Assembly: GCA_029262895.1 (NCBI GenBank)
Contig: JAJCYM010000029.1
Span: 1 to 64,000 of the forward strand
Reading direction: 5' to 3'
Source of the DNA: Roseivirga sp.
Lineage (GTDB): Bacteria > Bacteroidota > Bacteroidia > Cytophagales > Cyclobacteriaceae
Length of the DNA stretch: 64,000 bases
Of this stretch, positions 44,893 to 54,491 are shown piece after piece (within the stretch, counting starts at the first letter, position 1; every line of letters starts with the position of its first letter). The translations under genes were made by a program, and so were the position numbers. The notes beneath the pieces were generated by a model. It searched no databases and had not been told where the DNA came from. It worked only from the letters and a program-made list of their open reading frames with translations.

Positions 44893-45982
44893 TTTCTGTG
44901 TTGTCATCTATGGTAGGTATTTCTATAGTCACTTTGAATCCCATGGGTTCAACATTACCGGTTTCCATTTTGAAATCATCTTCAAACAGGTGTTTGAGCC
45001 TGCTTTTAGTTGTTTTAAGCCCTATGCCTTGTTCAATTTCGAGACTCTCAATTTCCTTACAGCCTGGCCCGTCATCTTGTATTTCTATCAAAACGTGATT
45101 TTCAATCTGGCTTATGGTAATTGACAATTCTCCGGCTGTTGAGGACTTGGCAATACCATGCTGTAACGCATTTTCGATCAGGGGCTGAAGTAGCATGAGA
45201 GGGAAGAACTTATCCAGTAAACTTTGATCAATATTCATATTGACCTTTAAGCGATCGCTAAACCGAGTCTTGTGTATATCAAGATAGGTTTCCAAAATAC
45301 CTAGTTCTTCTTTGAGCAGCACGAATTGTTGATCGCCCAAATCAAGGGTTTTGCGCAACAGATCGCTCAGTTTTGTGAGCATGGAAATGGCCTTATCATT
45401 TTCACCCTTCATCATCAATGCCATGATATTATGATGAGTATTGAATAGAAAGTGCGGCTGAATTTGTCTTTTTAAAGAAGTCAGTTTTGCTTCATTGAGC
45501 AGTGCTTCCAGGCTTGCTTTTTCCACTTCCAATTGACGTGATCTCCTGAGGTAATCAACCGTATAGGAAGCACCAGCTACAAATAGAAACACAAATACAT
45601 TGACATGGTATTTATAATAAAATGAACCATAAAATTCTTCAATGGGCTTAGCTGAGACAATAGAGTTCCATAATGTATACTGAAGCAGAATGTCCAGAAC
45701 ACAATGTATCATGGCAAAGCCCATGGCAATCAGAATATTCCTGATCACGAACCTGGCGTTGACCTGACCAACAATCGGGTTTCGCTTAACCAGCAAAAAT
45801 ATTAAGGGAGTGTAGATGATCCACAACAGCCAGCCTGATGCATAGATAAGCTGTTCTGCCCAGATAAACTCCCAGCCTCTGGCGAAGCTGGAAAGGTAGG
45901 TCTGGCTGATGTTTAGTGTGGCAATAAGCAGCCAAAAAAGTGATACGGCTGGTATAAAAAAGCTCTTTTTATTGAAATCCAT
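44885..45982 (-). CDS. LytS-type sensor histidine kinase
   Basis: 365 aa. Four membrane helices (about 10-28, 44-64, 83-101, 131-145) are followed by a coiled segment and the His_kinase domain: QIQPHFLFNTHHNIMALMMKGEN with the phospho-accepting His, then HATPase_c with LIENALQHGIAKS and DDGPGCKE. It is the partner of the LytTR regulator downstream (8-bp overlap). The FtsX permease gene lies 20 bp upstream on the same strand, so all three may be co-transcribed. Confidence 0.94.
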   Translation of the reverse strand: MDFNKKSFFIPAVSLFWLLIATLNISQTYLSSFARGWEFIWAEQLIYASGWLLWIIYTPLIFLLVKRNPIVGQVNARFVIRNILIAMGFAMIHCVLDILLQYTLWNSIVSAKPIEEFYGSFYYKYHVNVFVFLFVAGASYTVDYLRRSRQLEVEKASLEALLNEAKLTSLKRQIQPHFLFNTHHNIMALMMKGENDKAISMLTKLSDLLRKTLDLGDQQFVLLKEELGILETYLDIHKTRFSDRLKVNMNIDQSLLDKFFPLMLLQPLIENALQHGIAKSSTAGELSITISQIENHVLIEIQDDGPGCKEIESLEIEQGIGLKTTKSRLKHLFEDDFKMETGNVEPMGFKVTIEIPTIDDNTEND

Positions 45983-46002
45983 ATGAACTGAAGATAAGCG
46001 AA

Positions 46003-48405
46003 TTATTCGTTACGAAGGATTTCTGTTGGATTGGATATAACACCTTTAATCACCTGCCCGGACATTGTTAGAAGGGCGATGCAAATGGAGATTAAAGCCG
46101 CAACGATCATAAAGAATGGACTGATGTCAATCTGGTAGGCAAAATTTTGTAAGAGTCTCTTGCCACCCAACCATGCCAATGGCCAGGCAATCAAATTGGC
46201 AATGATTAATAACCATAGCACCTCTTTTGAAATAAGCCAAATGATCTTACCGGCAGCCGCACCGAGGACCTTGCGGATTCCTATCTCTTTTAACCTGCGT
46301 TGAACAGAGAACGAAACCATACCAAAAAGCCCCATACATGCCAAAACAATGGCAAGTGTTGAGAATACCAGGATTCTCTTTCCCCAGGCTTCTTCAACCG
46401 CGTATGTGGCCTCAAAAGTGTCATCAAGAAAAAAATACTCAAATGGTTTTCCAGGCACCACTTCCTTCCAACTTTTTTCAAGGTGTTCCAGCGATGCATT
46501 AAGATTATCAGGAGTCAACTTGACGGAGATGTAGAAATACCAATAGGGCTTGATCATAAAAATCATTGGTCTGATTTCTTGCTGAAGGGGCTCAAAGTGA
46601 AAATCACTGACTACCCCAATAATCTGTCCATTCCGGGTTTCAGTAGGCTGGTTGAGATTGCCTGTCGCATAGGTTGTCGATAAGGATTCACCTAAGGGTT
46701 GACCGAGAGCCAATAGTTTTTTAGCACTTTCATTAATTATAAAGGCATTTTGCATATCAGATCCAATACCTTCCATGAAGTTTCTGCCTTCCAACAACTT
46801 TATGTCATAAGTATCCAAAAAGTCGTGATCCACAGAGACAGTGGCAATATTTATGGGTTCTCCCTGTTGATTTTTGGAAGTATGTACAGGGATTTGAATT
46901 CCAATATTTTGAGATGGTGTGTTAACAGAAAGCGATACGCTTTTGATACTTGAATGCTTTAAGAACTCTGTCTTTAAAGGCTTGGTGTTGAATCTCACCA
47001 TTCTGCCATGAGGGATCACCAGAATTTGCTCCTTCTCAAATCCCAGGGCCTTATTTTGAATAAAATCGAGTTGTCGATATAAAACAAGTGTCCCGGAAAT
47101 CAAGATGATAGTCATAGTAAACTGAATGACTACCAGGATTTTCCTCACTTGAAATTTCGATGTGCCTTTGCTTAGAATTCCCCTCATCATGTCTAAGCCA
47201 GAGTAGGACGAAAGTACAATGGCAGGGTAGAGGCCGGAGAAAAAACCGATGGCTATGGTACCTAATATAGCCGCTGCCAGTACTGTAGGGTTCAATAGCG
47301 CTTGCGTATCGAGGCCGATATCGAAGAGTGAGTTGACAAGTGGAATGATGAGCATGAGAATACCCAATGCTAAGGCCAAAGACAGAAGGCTGATAAGAAC
47401 AGCTTCCGTTAAAAACTGTTGCCGTATTTGGGATTTCATAGCGCCAGCTACTTTTTTGATCCCAATTTCCTTGGCCCTGGTATGAGACCTGGCCACTGCG
47501 AGATTCGTAAAGTTAATGCAGGCTATTATGAGGATTAATGCACCTAACAGTTCAGCCAGAAGCAAATAGGAAGCATCACCTCCGGTATGTACATCTCCCT
47601 GAGCCTGGCTTTTCAAATGAATATCCAACAGTGGTTGCAACTTGCTCTCAAAAGGGCTTTGTCCATCGGCATCATTGGCCACATGCCTTGAAACCGCCTC
47701 GTTGAGCTGAGACTGTAGTTGTAATCGTGGCAACCCTTCCGGTAGCTTCAGGTAGGTATAGCAGTAGTTCATATTCCAGGCTTTTGGAATTCCACCGGGA
47801 AATGCCTGTTCTGCAGATTTGAAGGAAACCAACATATCAAACTTTAAATGAGAGTTCTCTGGGAAGTCTTTCAAGACTGCCACAATCTCCAAAGGATAGT
47901 CGATGTCGTTCCAACTCATTGTGATGAACTCGCCCAATGCGTTCGTGTTGCTAAAATATTTAATGGCCGTGCTTTCATTTATGGCCAGCTTAAAGGGTTC
48001 ATCAAATCGACTTTCAGGATTGCCTGATAGTGCATCAAAAGAAAAAACATTAAAAAATTCTCTATCTGCCCATGCCATCCCATCTTCATAGAACAGGTCA
48101 TCATTTCTTTTGAATAGAACTTTGGACCGGTCCTTGAAAATTTTGGTGAGTGTTAAGTCAGGGAAATCACTTCTAAGTGTTTCGGCCAGAACAAAAGGGG
48201 TGGTAGCCCTTAAGCCTGTATCTGTTTGCCTGATAAAACGTTCGATCCGATTGCTGTCTTTATGAAAACTATCGTAACTACGTTCGAAATTGACGAAAAG
48301 AAAGACGAGCAAGGCACTGGTAATGCCAACGGCCAAACCAAAAATGTTTATAAATGTGGTGAGCCTGTGGCGCGCAATGTTCCTAAGTGCTATTTTTAAG
48401 TTCAT
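46003..48405 (-). CDS. FtsX/MacB-type ABC permease
   Basis: 800 aa. Standard layout: helix 1 in INIFGLAVGITSALLVFLFV, a MacB periplasmic core, a three-helix FtsX block (KEIGIKKVAGAMKSQIRQQFLTEA), a second core and a second block (RRLKEIGIRKVLGAAAGKIIWLI). No prefix domain and no ATPase nearby. It is immediately upstream of the LytS/LytTR pair, 20 bp away on the same strand, so a sensor-permease relation is possible. Confidence 0.92.
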   Translation of the reverse strand: MNLKIALRNIARHRLTTFINIFGLAVGITSALLVFLFVNFERSYDSFHKDSNRIERFIRQTDTGLRATTPFVLAETLRSDFPDLTLTKIFKDRSKVLFKRNDDLFYEDGMAWADREFFNVFSFDALSGNPESRFDEPFKLAINESTAIKYFSNTNALGEFITMSWNDIDYPLEIVAVLKDFPENSHLKFDMLVSFKSAEQAFPGGIPKAWNMNYCYTYLKLPEGLPRLQLQSQLNEAVSRHVANDADGQSPFESKLQPLLDIHLKSQAQGDVHTGGDASYLLLAELLGALILIIACINFTNLAVARSHTRAKEIGIKKVAGAMKSQIRQQFLTEAVLISLLSLALALGILMLIIPLVNSLFDIGLDTQALLNPTVLAAAILGTIAIGFFSGLYPAIVLSSYSGLDMMRGILSKGTSKFQVRKILVVIQFTMTIILISGTLVLYRQLDFIQNKALGFEKEQILVIPHGRMVRFNTKPLKTEFLKHSSIKSVSLSVNTPSQNIGIQIPVHTSKNQQGEPINIATVSVDHDFLDTYDIKLLEGRNFMEGIGSDMQNAFIINESAKKLLALGQPLGESLSTTYATGNLNQPTETRNGQIIGVVSDFHFEPLQQEIRPMIFMIKPYWYFYISVKLTPDNLNASLEHLEKSWKEVVPGKPFEYFFLDDTFEATYAVEEAWGKRILVFSTLAIVLACMGLFGMVSFSVQRRLKEIGIRKVLGAAAGKIIWLISKEVLWLLIIANLIAWPLAWLGGKRLLQNFAYQIDISPFFMIVAALISICIALLTMSGQVIKGVISNPTEILRNE

Positions 48406-48525
48406 AGAGATAATCTTACGCAGGTTAACTTTTAAAGTAGACCGCGCGGTGGACGTAAATTAACTAATTCTTCGAGTTGACATTTTAGGAAGCTGAATTG
48501 AATATATATTTCTTTGAACTGACCA

Positions 48526-49875
48526 TTGTACGCCATTGTAGATATAGAGACCACGGGTGCCTCGGCTGCCCACAATAAGGTAACGGAAGTTGCAGTGCTC
48601 ATTCATGATGGTGTTCAGGTTGTCGATGAATATCAAACCCTTGTCAACCCTGAATGTGGAATACCTATTGGGATCACTTCACTCACTGGTATTTCCAATG
48701 AGATGGTGGCGGACGCACCTAAGTTTTTTGAGGTGGCTAAAGACATTTATGAATTGCTCGATGGCAATATCTTCGTAGCCCATAATGTCAATTTTGATTA
48801 CTCTTTTCTCAAAAGGGAATTTCAGGAGCTGGGAGGGAACATCAATCTCAATAAGCTTTGCACCGTGCGTTTGTCAAGAAAGATATTGCCGGGATACAAG
48901 TCTTATAGCTTGGGCAGACTTTGTGATGAGCTGGGAATTGCGAATCATGCCAGACACAGGGCCATGGGTGATGCCAGAGCCACAGCCGAGCTGATGACAC
49001 TTTTGATTCAAAAGGACTCCCAAGGTGATATTGAAACGGCCCTAAAGCGCAATTCCAAAGAGGCAGACCTCCCACCTTATTTACCCAAAAAGGTATTTGA
49101 TGAACTACCTGATGGTACGGGAGTATATTACTTCCATGATGAGCATGGTAAGGTGATTTATGTGGGCAAGGCTAATGATATAAAGAAAAGGATCAGAGGG
49201 CATTTCTCATCTACCGATGTGGTATACAAGCAAGGGCTTAAAGACAAGCTATACGATATTACCTATGAGATTTGTGGAGATGAGATGATCGCTTTTTTGT
49301 TGGAATCTTATGAGATCAAAAGGCTGTTTCCTATGTTCAACAAGGCACAGAAATTTCCAACGGGTCGATATGGCCTGTATCATTATGAAGATGGGAGAGG
49401 CTTTCATCGATTGTCAATTGGTAAAGTGGCCAAAGGCCATGCCCCGTTAATTAGTTTCACCTCTTTTGACAGGGCGAGGAGCTATCTCATCCAGAAGGTG
49501 AAAGAGTTCAATCTGAACCCAGAGCTTTGCAGCCTTCCGGCAACTATGATGAAATATTTTGGCTACTCGTTTAAGACATCGACTCAAGAAGAAATCGATA
49601 TTCAAAATGATCTGGTGGAACAGGCCATTCGAGCTATAAAGGATGATACACAAACTTTTTGCCTTCTGGGCCGTGGTCGGCAATACCCTGAAAAGTCCGT
49701 AGTGCTTGTTGAGGCAGGCACTTACAAGGGCTTTGGCTACTACGAAGATGCCGATCGCTCATTTGATACCATCGAAAGTGTCAAGGAAGTGATTAAACCA
49801 TTTCCTGATAACCCTGATGTCCAAAGAATAGTCAACCAGTTTTACAACAAAAGAGAATCAGTTGTATTTGACTGA
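48526..49875 (+). CDS. DnaQ-like 3'-5' exonuclease fused to a GIY-YIG nuclease domain
   Basis: 449 aa. Residues 1-165 are a DEDDh exonuclease: Asp6/Glu8 in IVDIETTG, then HNVNFDYSFL and HRAMGDARATAEL. Residues about 195-280 are a GIY-YIG domain like the UvrC/Cho N-terminus (GVYYFHDEHGKVIYVGKANDIKKRI), with Glu in LLESYEIKRLFPMFN. The rest has no recognised domain. The start must be TTG: a stop codon lies two codons upstream and the first beta strand follows at once. A role in DNA repair is inferred. Confidence 0.9.
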   Translation: MYAIVDIETTGASAAHNKVTEVAVLIHDGVQVVDEYQTLVNPECGIPIGITSLTGISNEMVADAPKFFEVAKDIYELLDGNIFVAHNVNFDYSFLKREFQELGGNINLNKLCTVRLSRKILPGYKSYSLGRLCDELGIANHARHRAMGDARATAELMTLLIQKDSQGDIETALKRNSKEADLPPYLPKKVFDELPDGTGVYYFHDEHGKVIYVGKANDIKKRIRGHFSSTDVVYKQGLKDKLYDITYEICGDEMIAFLLESYEIKRLFPMFNKAQKFPTGRYGLYHYEDGRGFHRLSIGKVAKGHAPLISFTSFDRARSYLIQKVKEFNLNPELCSLPATMMKYFGYSFKTSTQEEIDIQNDLVEQAIRAIKDDTQTFCLLGRGRQYPEKSVVLVEAGTYKGFGYYEDADRSFDTIESVKEVIKPFPDNPDVQRIVNQFYNKRESVVFD

Positions 49876-49937
49876 ACGAGTCTCAAGTTGCAAGTTTTAA
49901 GCTCTAAGCCACAAATTCACATACTCAATTCTCGAAG

Positions 49938-52364
49938 CTATTCGCTTCTCAACGCTTTAATGGGATTGGCCACTGCGGCTTTGATAGATTGAAAGCTAAC
50001 CGTTATCCAAGCTACAGCCAAGGCAAGCAAGCCACCGTACAAGAAATTTTGCCATTGAATGCTTTCGTGATAAGCAAAACCATCAAGCCATGGTCTCATG
50101 ATCAGTATGGTAATTGGCAAGGCAATTATAATCGAAAGCATGACTAATTTGTTGAAATCCTTTAAGAGCAGAAATACCACTCCAGCAGCCGAGGCACCAA
50201 GAACTTTTCTAATTCCTATTTCCTTTACTCGATTTCCAACCATATAAGCAGCCAGCCCGAAAAGCCCGACACAGGCAATGGCAATGGCAATGGCCGTGAA
50301 TACCAAAAAGAGATAGCCGGAACGTTCTTCAGCATTGTAAAGTTGAGCAAGATTCTGATCCAGGAAGTTGTAGGAAAAAGGAATGTTGGGAGCCACTTCT
50401 GTCCAGATTGATTCAATGGATGCAATGGTAGATTGCAAGTCATTTGACTGGATTTTGATAGGGAAGAAGCCAGTGAAATTGTTTGAACTCTCATTACTGA
50501 AAATGGCCATTGGCGTAATCTCGGTATGAAGTGATTTGTAGTTGTAATTTCTAATCACTCCAACAATCTGATAACTTATATCACCTGTGGCATTGTTAGC
50601 ACCATTCACGTTGATGATTCGCTGCCCTACAGGATCTCCTTCTATACCCAGGGCTTTGGCACCCGCTTCATTGACCATGAGTGAAAGTGTATCACTGAAT
50701 TCTTTAGAGAAGCTTCTGCCAGCTACTACCGTCATGCCCATGGTTTCTACATATTGATCGTCAAAGACAGCACAGTTCAAAGCTACAGACTCATTTGCTC
50801 CAGGTGTTCTAAACGATGATCCGAAAAAATTCCCGTTGCCCGGCATCGCACTAGTGGATGCAACATTGATAACCTCAGAGAGATTCTTGACACGATCTTT
50901 GAAAGTTTGCTGGTTTTGTAGTGCAAATCCTTGCTCCACCACTAGAGTGTTTTCTCTATCGAACCCTAGCTCTTTATTTTGCAAATATTGCATCTGATCG
51001 TTTACTATCAGAGTGCAACAGATCAAAGTAATCGAAATCCCAAATTGGAAAACGACCAGACCGTTTCTGATCCATGCACCACTCCGGCCGCTAATTGCTT
51101 TACCCTTTAAAACAACTGCAGGACTGAATGTTGACAAAACAAAAGCAGGATAAATTCCCGCGACCAGACCAATCAAAAGGGCAAATGCAGCAAATCCTGG
51201 AATGATAAAGGCATTGCTTAAGAGGTCAAATTCGATTTGTTTTTGAGCCAATGTGTTGAAGTAGGGTAGAACAAGAAATACCAGGCCAATTCCGATGAGT
51301 GTGCCCAATAGCGAAACGATTGTTGACTCTACTAAAAACTGATTAATTAACTGTTTCTTGAAGGACCCTAAAACCTTTCTTATACCTACTTCTTTGGCTC
51401 TTTCAGTAGATCTCGCTGTGGCCAAATTGATGAAGTTCACCGCGGCCAGGGCTAGCACAAAGACGGAAATGGAAATAAATATGTAGATATAGGTGATGTT
51501 GCCGTTAGGTTCTGCTTCTGATTCCAAGTGCGATTTGAGATGAATATCCTGGACGGGCTGCAAAAAGTAGCGATAGCCATTGCCAGCAGCCTTGTAGTCA
51601 GCAAAAGAAATTCCTTGGGCCCGTTCTATTTGACCAGCGGCATAGGTTTCTACTATTTGATCGAATCGAGCATTGAAGTCTTCGGGATCATAACCGTCTT
51701 GTAGTACCACAAAATTGTAGACGGAAAAATTCACATAATTCGGCTGTTGTAAGAACCCCAGTAAGCTCGTGTTAGCCAAAAGATCATACTTAAAATGAGT
51801 GTTCTCCGGTACGTCCTCACTTATGCCGGTAACAATCAAATTACCAAAACCTCCCACCAGAGTTTTACCCATCGCATCTTCCGTACCAAAATATTTTGTA
51901 GCAGTACTCTCTGAGAGGACCACGGCATTTTGAACAGAAAATACATTTTCAGGATCCCCTTGAAGAAGCTCAATCCCAAATACTTGGAAAAAATTACTGT
52001 CGGCAGCCATAAATCTGGACTCCAAATAATTTTTATCCTCGAATTGAATGGCAACATCTCCAAAGGATTTCCAAACTCGCACGAAGGATTCAACTTCAGG
52101 AAAATCCTGATAGGCCTGAGACGCAATGGCAGCTGGTGTGATGGCATACAGAGATTTGTGATCCGGATAAATCCTTTCTAAACCAATCCTATAGAGGTTT
52201 TCTTTATTAGGGTGATAGCTATCATAAGATACCTCTGACTGAACGTAGAGTAGGATCAAGGTACAGACTGCAATACTGATGGCAAGACCTCCAACATTGA
52301 TGAAAGTGTAGATTTTGTTTTTCGTGAGGTTGCGAATGGCAATTTTTACAAAATTCTTAAACAT
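49938..52364 (-). CDS. FtsX/MacB-type ABC permease
   Basis: 808 aa with the same layout as the other permeases in the window: INVGGLAISIAVCTLILLYVQ, the first FtsX block (KEVGIRKVLGSFKKQLINQFLVES) and the second (NRVKEIGIRKVLGASAAGVVFLL). No prefix domain, no ATPase and no PadR. It is the second permease around the nuclease gene and clearly differs in sequence, so it is not a recent tandem duplicate. Confidence 0.92.
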   Translation of the reverse strand: MFKNFVKIAIRNLTKNKIYTFINVGGLAISIAVCTLILLYVQSEVSYDSYHPNKENLYRIGLERIYPDHKSLYAITPAAIASQAYQDFPEVESFVRVWKSFGDVAIQFEDKNYLESRFMAADSNFFQVFGIELLQGDPENVFSVQNAVVLSESTATKYFGTEDAMGKTLVGGFGNLIVTGISEDVPENTHFKYDLLANTSLLGFLQQPNYVNFSVYNFVVLQDGYDPEDFNARFDQIVETYAAGQIERAQGISFADYKAAGNGYRYFLQPVQDIHLKSHLESEAEPNGNITYIYIFISISVFVLALAAVNFINLATARSTERAKEVGIRKVLGSFKKQLINQFLVESTIVSLLGTLIGIGLVFLVLPYFNTLAQKQIEFDLLSNAFIIPGFAAFALLIGLVAGIYPAFVLSTFSPAVVLKGKAISGRSGAWIRNGLVVFQFGISITLICCTLIVNDQMQYLQNKELGFDRENTLVVEQGFALQNQQTFKDRVKNLSEVINVASTSAMPGNGNFFGSSFRTPGANESVALNCAVFDDQYVETMGMTVVAGRSFSKEFSDTLSLMVNEAGAKALGIEGDPVGQRIINVNGANNATGDISYQIVGVIRNYNYKSLHTEITPMAIFSNESSNNFTGFFPIKIQSNDLQSTIASIESIWTEVAPNIPFSYNFLDQNLAQLYNAEERSGYLFLVFTAIAIAIACVGLFGLAAYMVGNRVKEIGIRKVLGASAAGVVFLLLKDFNKLVMLSIIIALPITILIMRPWLDGFAYHESIQWQNFLYGGLLALAVAWITVSFQSIKAAVANPIKALRSE

Positions 52365-52536
52365 TTTGGTTAGTTCGTTTTGGTTAAAAAAACTTGAAAT
52401 GAGCCTTTATTCATTATTTGATACGGAGACTAATGGTTTACCGTTTATATAATTGTTATGAATGGACAATTATTACTGTAACAAATTCACGTAAACTTCG
52501 AATAACTAATTACTAACTATCGTACCAAGTATAAAA

Positions 52537-52731
52537 ATGAAACGAACAAGAGAAATAGGAGGAAAAATATTAAAGTACGCTGAAGAAAAACTTCAGGAAA
52601 GCAACTTTAATACAGACAAGATTAGAAAGTATGCTAGAAACATGAGTGACGTCAGCATGGAGTTGATGCATGCAAGCAGGCTTATGGCAGTGCATAAGAA
52701 AATTTTCGTTGATCCATCTCCGGAAGCCTAA
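52537..52731 (+). CDS. 64-aa helical protein of unknown function
   Basis: Begins MKRTREIGGKILKYAEEKLQ; highly charged and probably two helices (about 5-20 and 24-52), with no signal or membrane segment. I do not recognise a family. Support comes from the A-rich context before the ATG, the plausible composition, and a strong terminator 25 bp after the stop. A small DNA- or ribosome-associated protein would fit the charge, but that is a guess. Confidence 0.65.
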   Translation: MKRTREIGGKILKYAEEKLQESNFNTDKIRKYARNMSDVSMELMHASRLMAVHKKIFVDPSPEA

Positions 52732-52755
52732 ACAATTATCTTCACGAATAGAGCC

Positions 52756-52781
52756 AAAGTCAATTCTCTCGAATTGACTTT
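52756..52781 (+). terminator. Terminator after the 64-aa gene
   Basis: Perfect 11-bp stem (AAAGTCAATTC / GAATTGACTTT) with a TCTC loop. The 3' arm ends in TTT. Confidence 0.7.
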
Positions 52782-52786
52782 CTGGG

Positions 52787-52818
52787 TTTAGTTCATCCCC
52801 ACAATAGTCCTATCTTTG
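52787..52818 (+). promoter_or_regulatory. Probable promoter upstream of the Trm112/methyltransferase-like gene
   Basis: TTTA, 20 nt, then TATCTTTG, an exact TAnnTTTG match. The start of transcription would be near 52825, giving a 120-nt leader for the gene at 52946. Confidence 0.55.
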
Positions 52819-52824
52819 CAGCCT

Positions 52825-52908
52825 TTCTCAATATGGGATGCTGAAAAGAGAACATCTAATTTGTAAACAGTTGATAATCAGACCCTTTACTAAAAGGGTA
52901 GGGTTTTT
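52825..52908 (+). ncRNA. Possible short leader RNA or sRNA
   Basis: The span from the predicted start to a hairpin (ACCCTTT-ACTA-AAAGGGT, then AGGGTTTTT) is about 84 nt. A terminator between promoter and gene suggests either an attenuated 5' leader or a small RNA. No known family is recognised. Confidence 0.35.
52882..52908 (+). terminator. Hairpin with T-run inside the leader
   Basis: 7-bp stem, ACTA loop, then AGGG and five Ts. It lies 38 bp before the next start codon. Confidence 0.55.
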
Positions 52909-52945
52909 GCCTACATGCGCATATAATAGATGTCGTTAAAATAGG

Positions 52946-53872
52946 ATGAATCAAGAAACTGCAATTGCCCAATTATCGCTTATCTGTCCTTTCACGGGAA
53001 AGGACTTGATTGAATTGTCTGAAAAAGAAATCAATCGGATCAATCTCCAGATTTCTGAGGGAACCTACTTCTTCTATCACGGGGCTCCTGTCAATGTAGA
53101 ATTGAAACAGGCCTTTATTTCTTCTAACCATACCTACATTTACCCCGTCTTTGATGATATTTTGTTTCTAAAGAAGCTTACTGCAATCGTTCCTAAAAAC
53201 AGAACTCAAGAACCGAACAAGCGTGTTCCAGATCATTTGGCGAATGAATTCTATAAAGAATTTGGATTTGGTGAAGCCTTCAAAAAAGAGAAAGCCAAGA
53301 GTATAGATTTGCAAAGCGGTCCTTTAGATGCTGAACAAATTCGAGATCTCGGCAAGCTATTTCCAAGGTCTGGCCAAAGTTTTGTAAGCGTTGTCACCCA
53401 TGACATAGATTCAATTCACAATCTTGTTTTTGGCACCCACTTTGATCATTATATGCACTTGGATTTTTCTTTTGATCGCCTGAGGAGCGTGGTTGGTCAG
53501 CTTAAAGCAGGCACGCATTATATCTTAGCAGATCTATGTGATTTGCCACTAAAAACGGACTCTGTTGACGGGTTGTTTTCTTTTGACTACATCAACCAGT
53601 ATGACAAGGCAACTCAAAAGGAAGCTTACTCTGAAATGAGGAGAAGCATGTTGTCAGATGGAGTTTCAATTCTTTTATACGAACAGAATAAGCCATTGCA
53701 TGCAAAGAGTCAGCATAAAGCCGAACGAACTGCATTGAAGGCCATGAAGTTTGTGAAACCCTGGAAGAGGGCAAAAATACCAAGCATCTACTTTTACCCG
53801 GTTGGGGGTGATCAAAATACCGACCATCAGAACTTTGTTGTCAAAACGTCTTTAGGTAGTCAATTTTCATAA
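52946..53872 (+). CDS. Trm112-like domain plus divergent methyltransferase-like domain
   Basis: 308 aa. Residues about 8-75 resemble Trm112 (LICPFTGKDLIELSE ... YIYPVFDDILFL), though with a single Cys, so no zinc knuckle. The second part has the late class I methyltransferase signatures: ILADLCDLPLKTDSVDGLFSFDYINQYD and EMRRSMLSDGVSILLYE. The expected Gly-rich SAM motif I is missing; SVVTHDIDSIHNLVFG stands in its place. It is either a very divergent enzyme or a non-catalytic relative. Confidence 0.6.
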   Translation: MNQETAIAQLSLICPFTGKDLIELSEKEINRINLQISEGTYFFYHGAPVNVELKQAFISSNHTYIYPVFDDILFLKKLTAIVPKNRTQEPNKRVPDHLANEFYKEFGFGEAFKKEKAKSIDLQSGPLDAEQIRDLGKLFPRSGQSFVSVVTHDIDSIHNLVFGTHFDHYMHLDFSFDRLRSVVGQLKAGTHYILADLCDLPLKTDSVDGLFSFDYINQYDKATQKEAYSEMRRSMLSDGVSILLYEQNKPLHAKSQHKAERTALKAMKFVKPWKRAKIPSIYFYPVGGDQNTDHQNFVVKTSLGSQFS

Positions 53873-53931
53873 TTTCGAGTATCCATTGAACATTTTTCTC
53901 GTAAAGGTGTTTATCAAATAAATTAGGAGAG

Positions 53932-54468
53932 ATGAAAGTAAGAGTGATGTTAATTGCCGGGCTGATGATAGTATTGGTGACCAGCCTTATTTCTTTAAGA
54001 AGCGCTACGGTAAAAACAGAGGATCAGGATACCAAAAAGGAATACGAAATTCAACTCACAGAAGAAGAATGGAAGAAGCGCTTGACTCCGGAGCAATATT
54101 TTATTTTGAGAGAGCAAGGAACCGAAAGGGCTTTTACAGGAGAATATGACAAGGTTTATGAAAAGGGGACTTATTACTCGGCAGCCACTTTGCAGCCCGT
54201 TTTTAGTTCAGAAACCAAATTTGATTCTGGTAGTGGTTGGCCTAGCTTTTACAATCCAATAAGCAAAGATGCGATCAGGCTTGTAAAAGATACCACGTTT
54301 GGCATGGTAAGGTGGGAGGTCGTTGATGGCAAAAGTGGGTCTCACCTAGGACACGTTTTTGATGACGGTCCTGCACCAACCGGCAAAAGGTACTGCCTGA
54401 ATTCAGCTGCACTGATTTTTGTTCCTGAAGGAGGCAAGGCACCCACAGCTAAAAAAATAGACAACTAG
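53932..54468 (+). CDS. msrB: Peptide-methionine (R)-S-oxide reductase, exported
   Basis: 178 aa. An N-terminal membrane segment (about 5-22) is a signal peptide or anchor. The MsrB core is clear: [55 protein letters not shown] with the catalytic Cys155. Both CxxC zinc motifs of typical MsrB are gone (YYSAATLQP and DGKSGSH in their places), and the GCGW-type resolving Cys is Ser. It is a zinc-free form and reduction probably depends on an outside thiol. msrA lies 600 bp downstream. Confidence 0.93.
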   Translation: MKVRVMLIAGLMIVLVTSLISLRSATVKTEDQDTKKEYEIQLTEEEWKKRLTPEQYFILREQGTERAFTGEYDKVYEKGTYYSAATLQPVFSSETKFDSGSGWPSFYNPISKDAIRLVKDTTFGMVRWEVVDGKSGSHLGHVFDDGPAPTGKRYCLNSAALIFVPEGGKAPTAKKIDN

Positions 54469-54491
54469 CTTAGACACTGAAAATATTTACT

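Noticed and set aside
48441-48450. ACCGCGCGGT palindrome in a divergent promoter region
   Set aside because: A single short palindrome without a second copy or promoter overlap that I could support.
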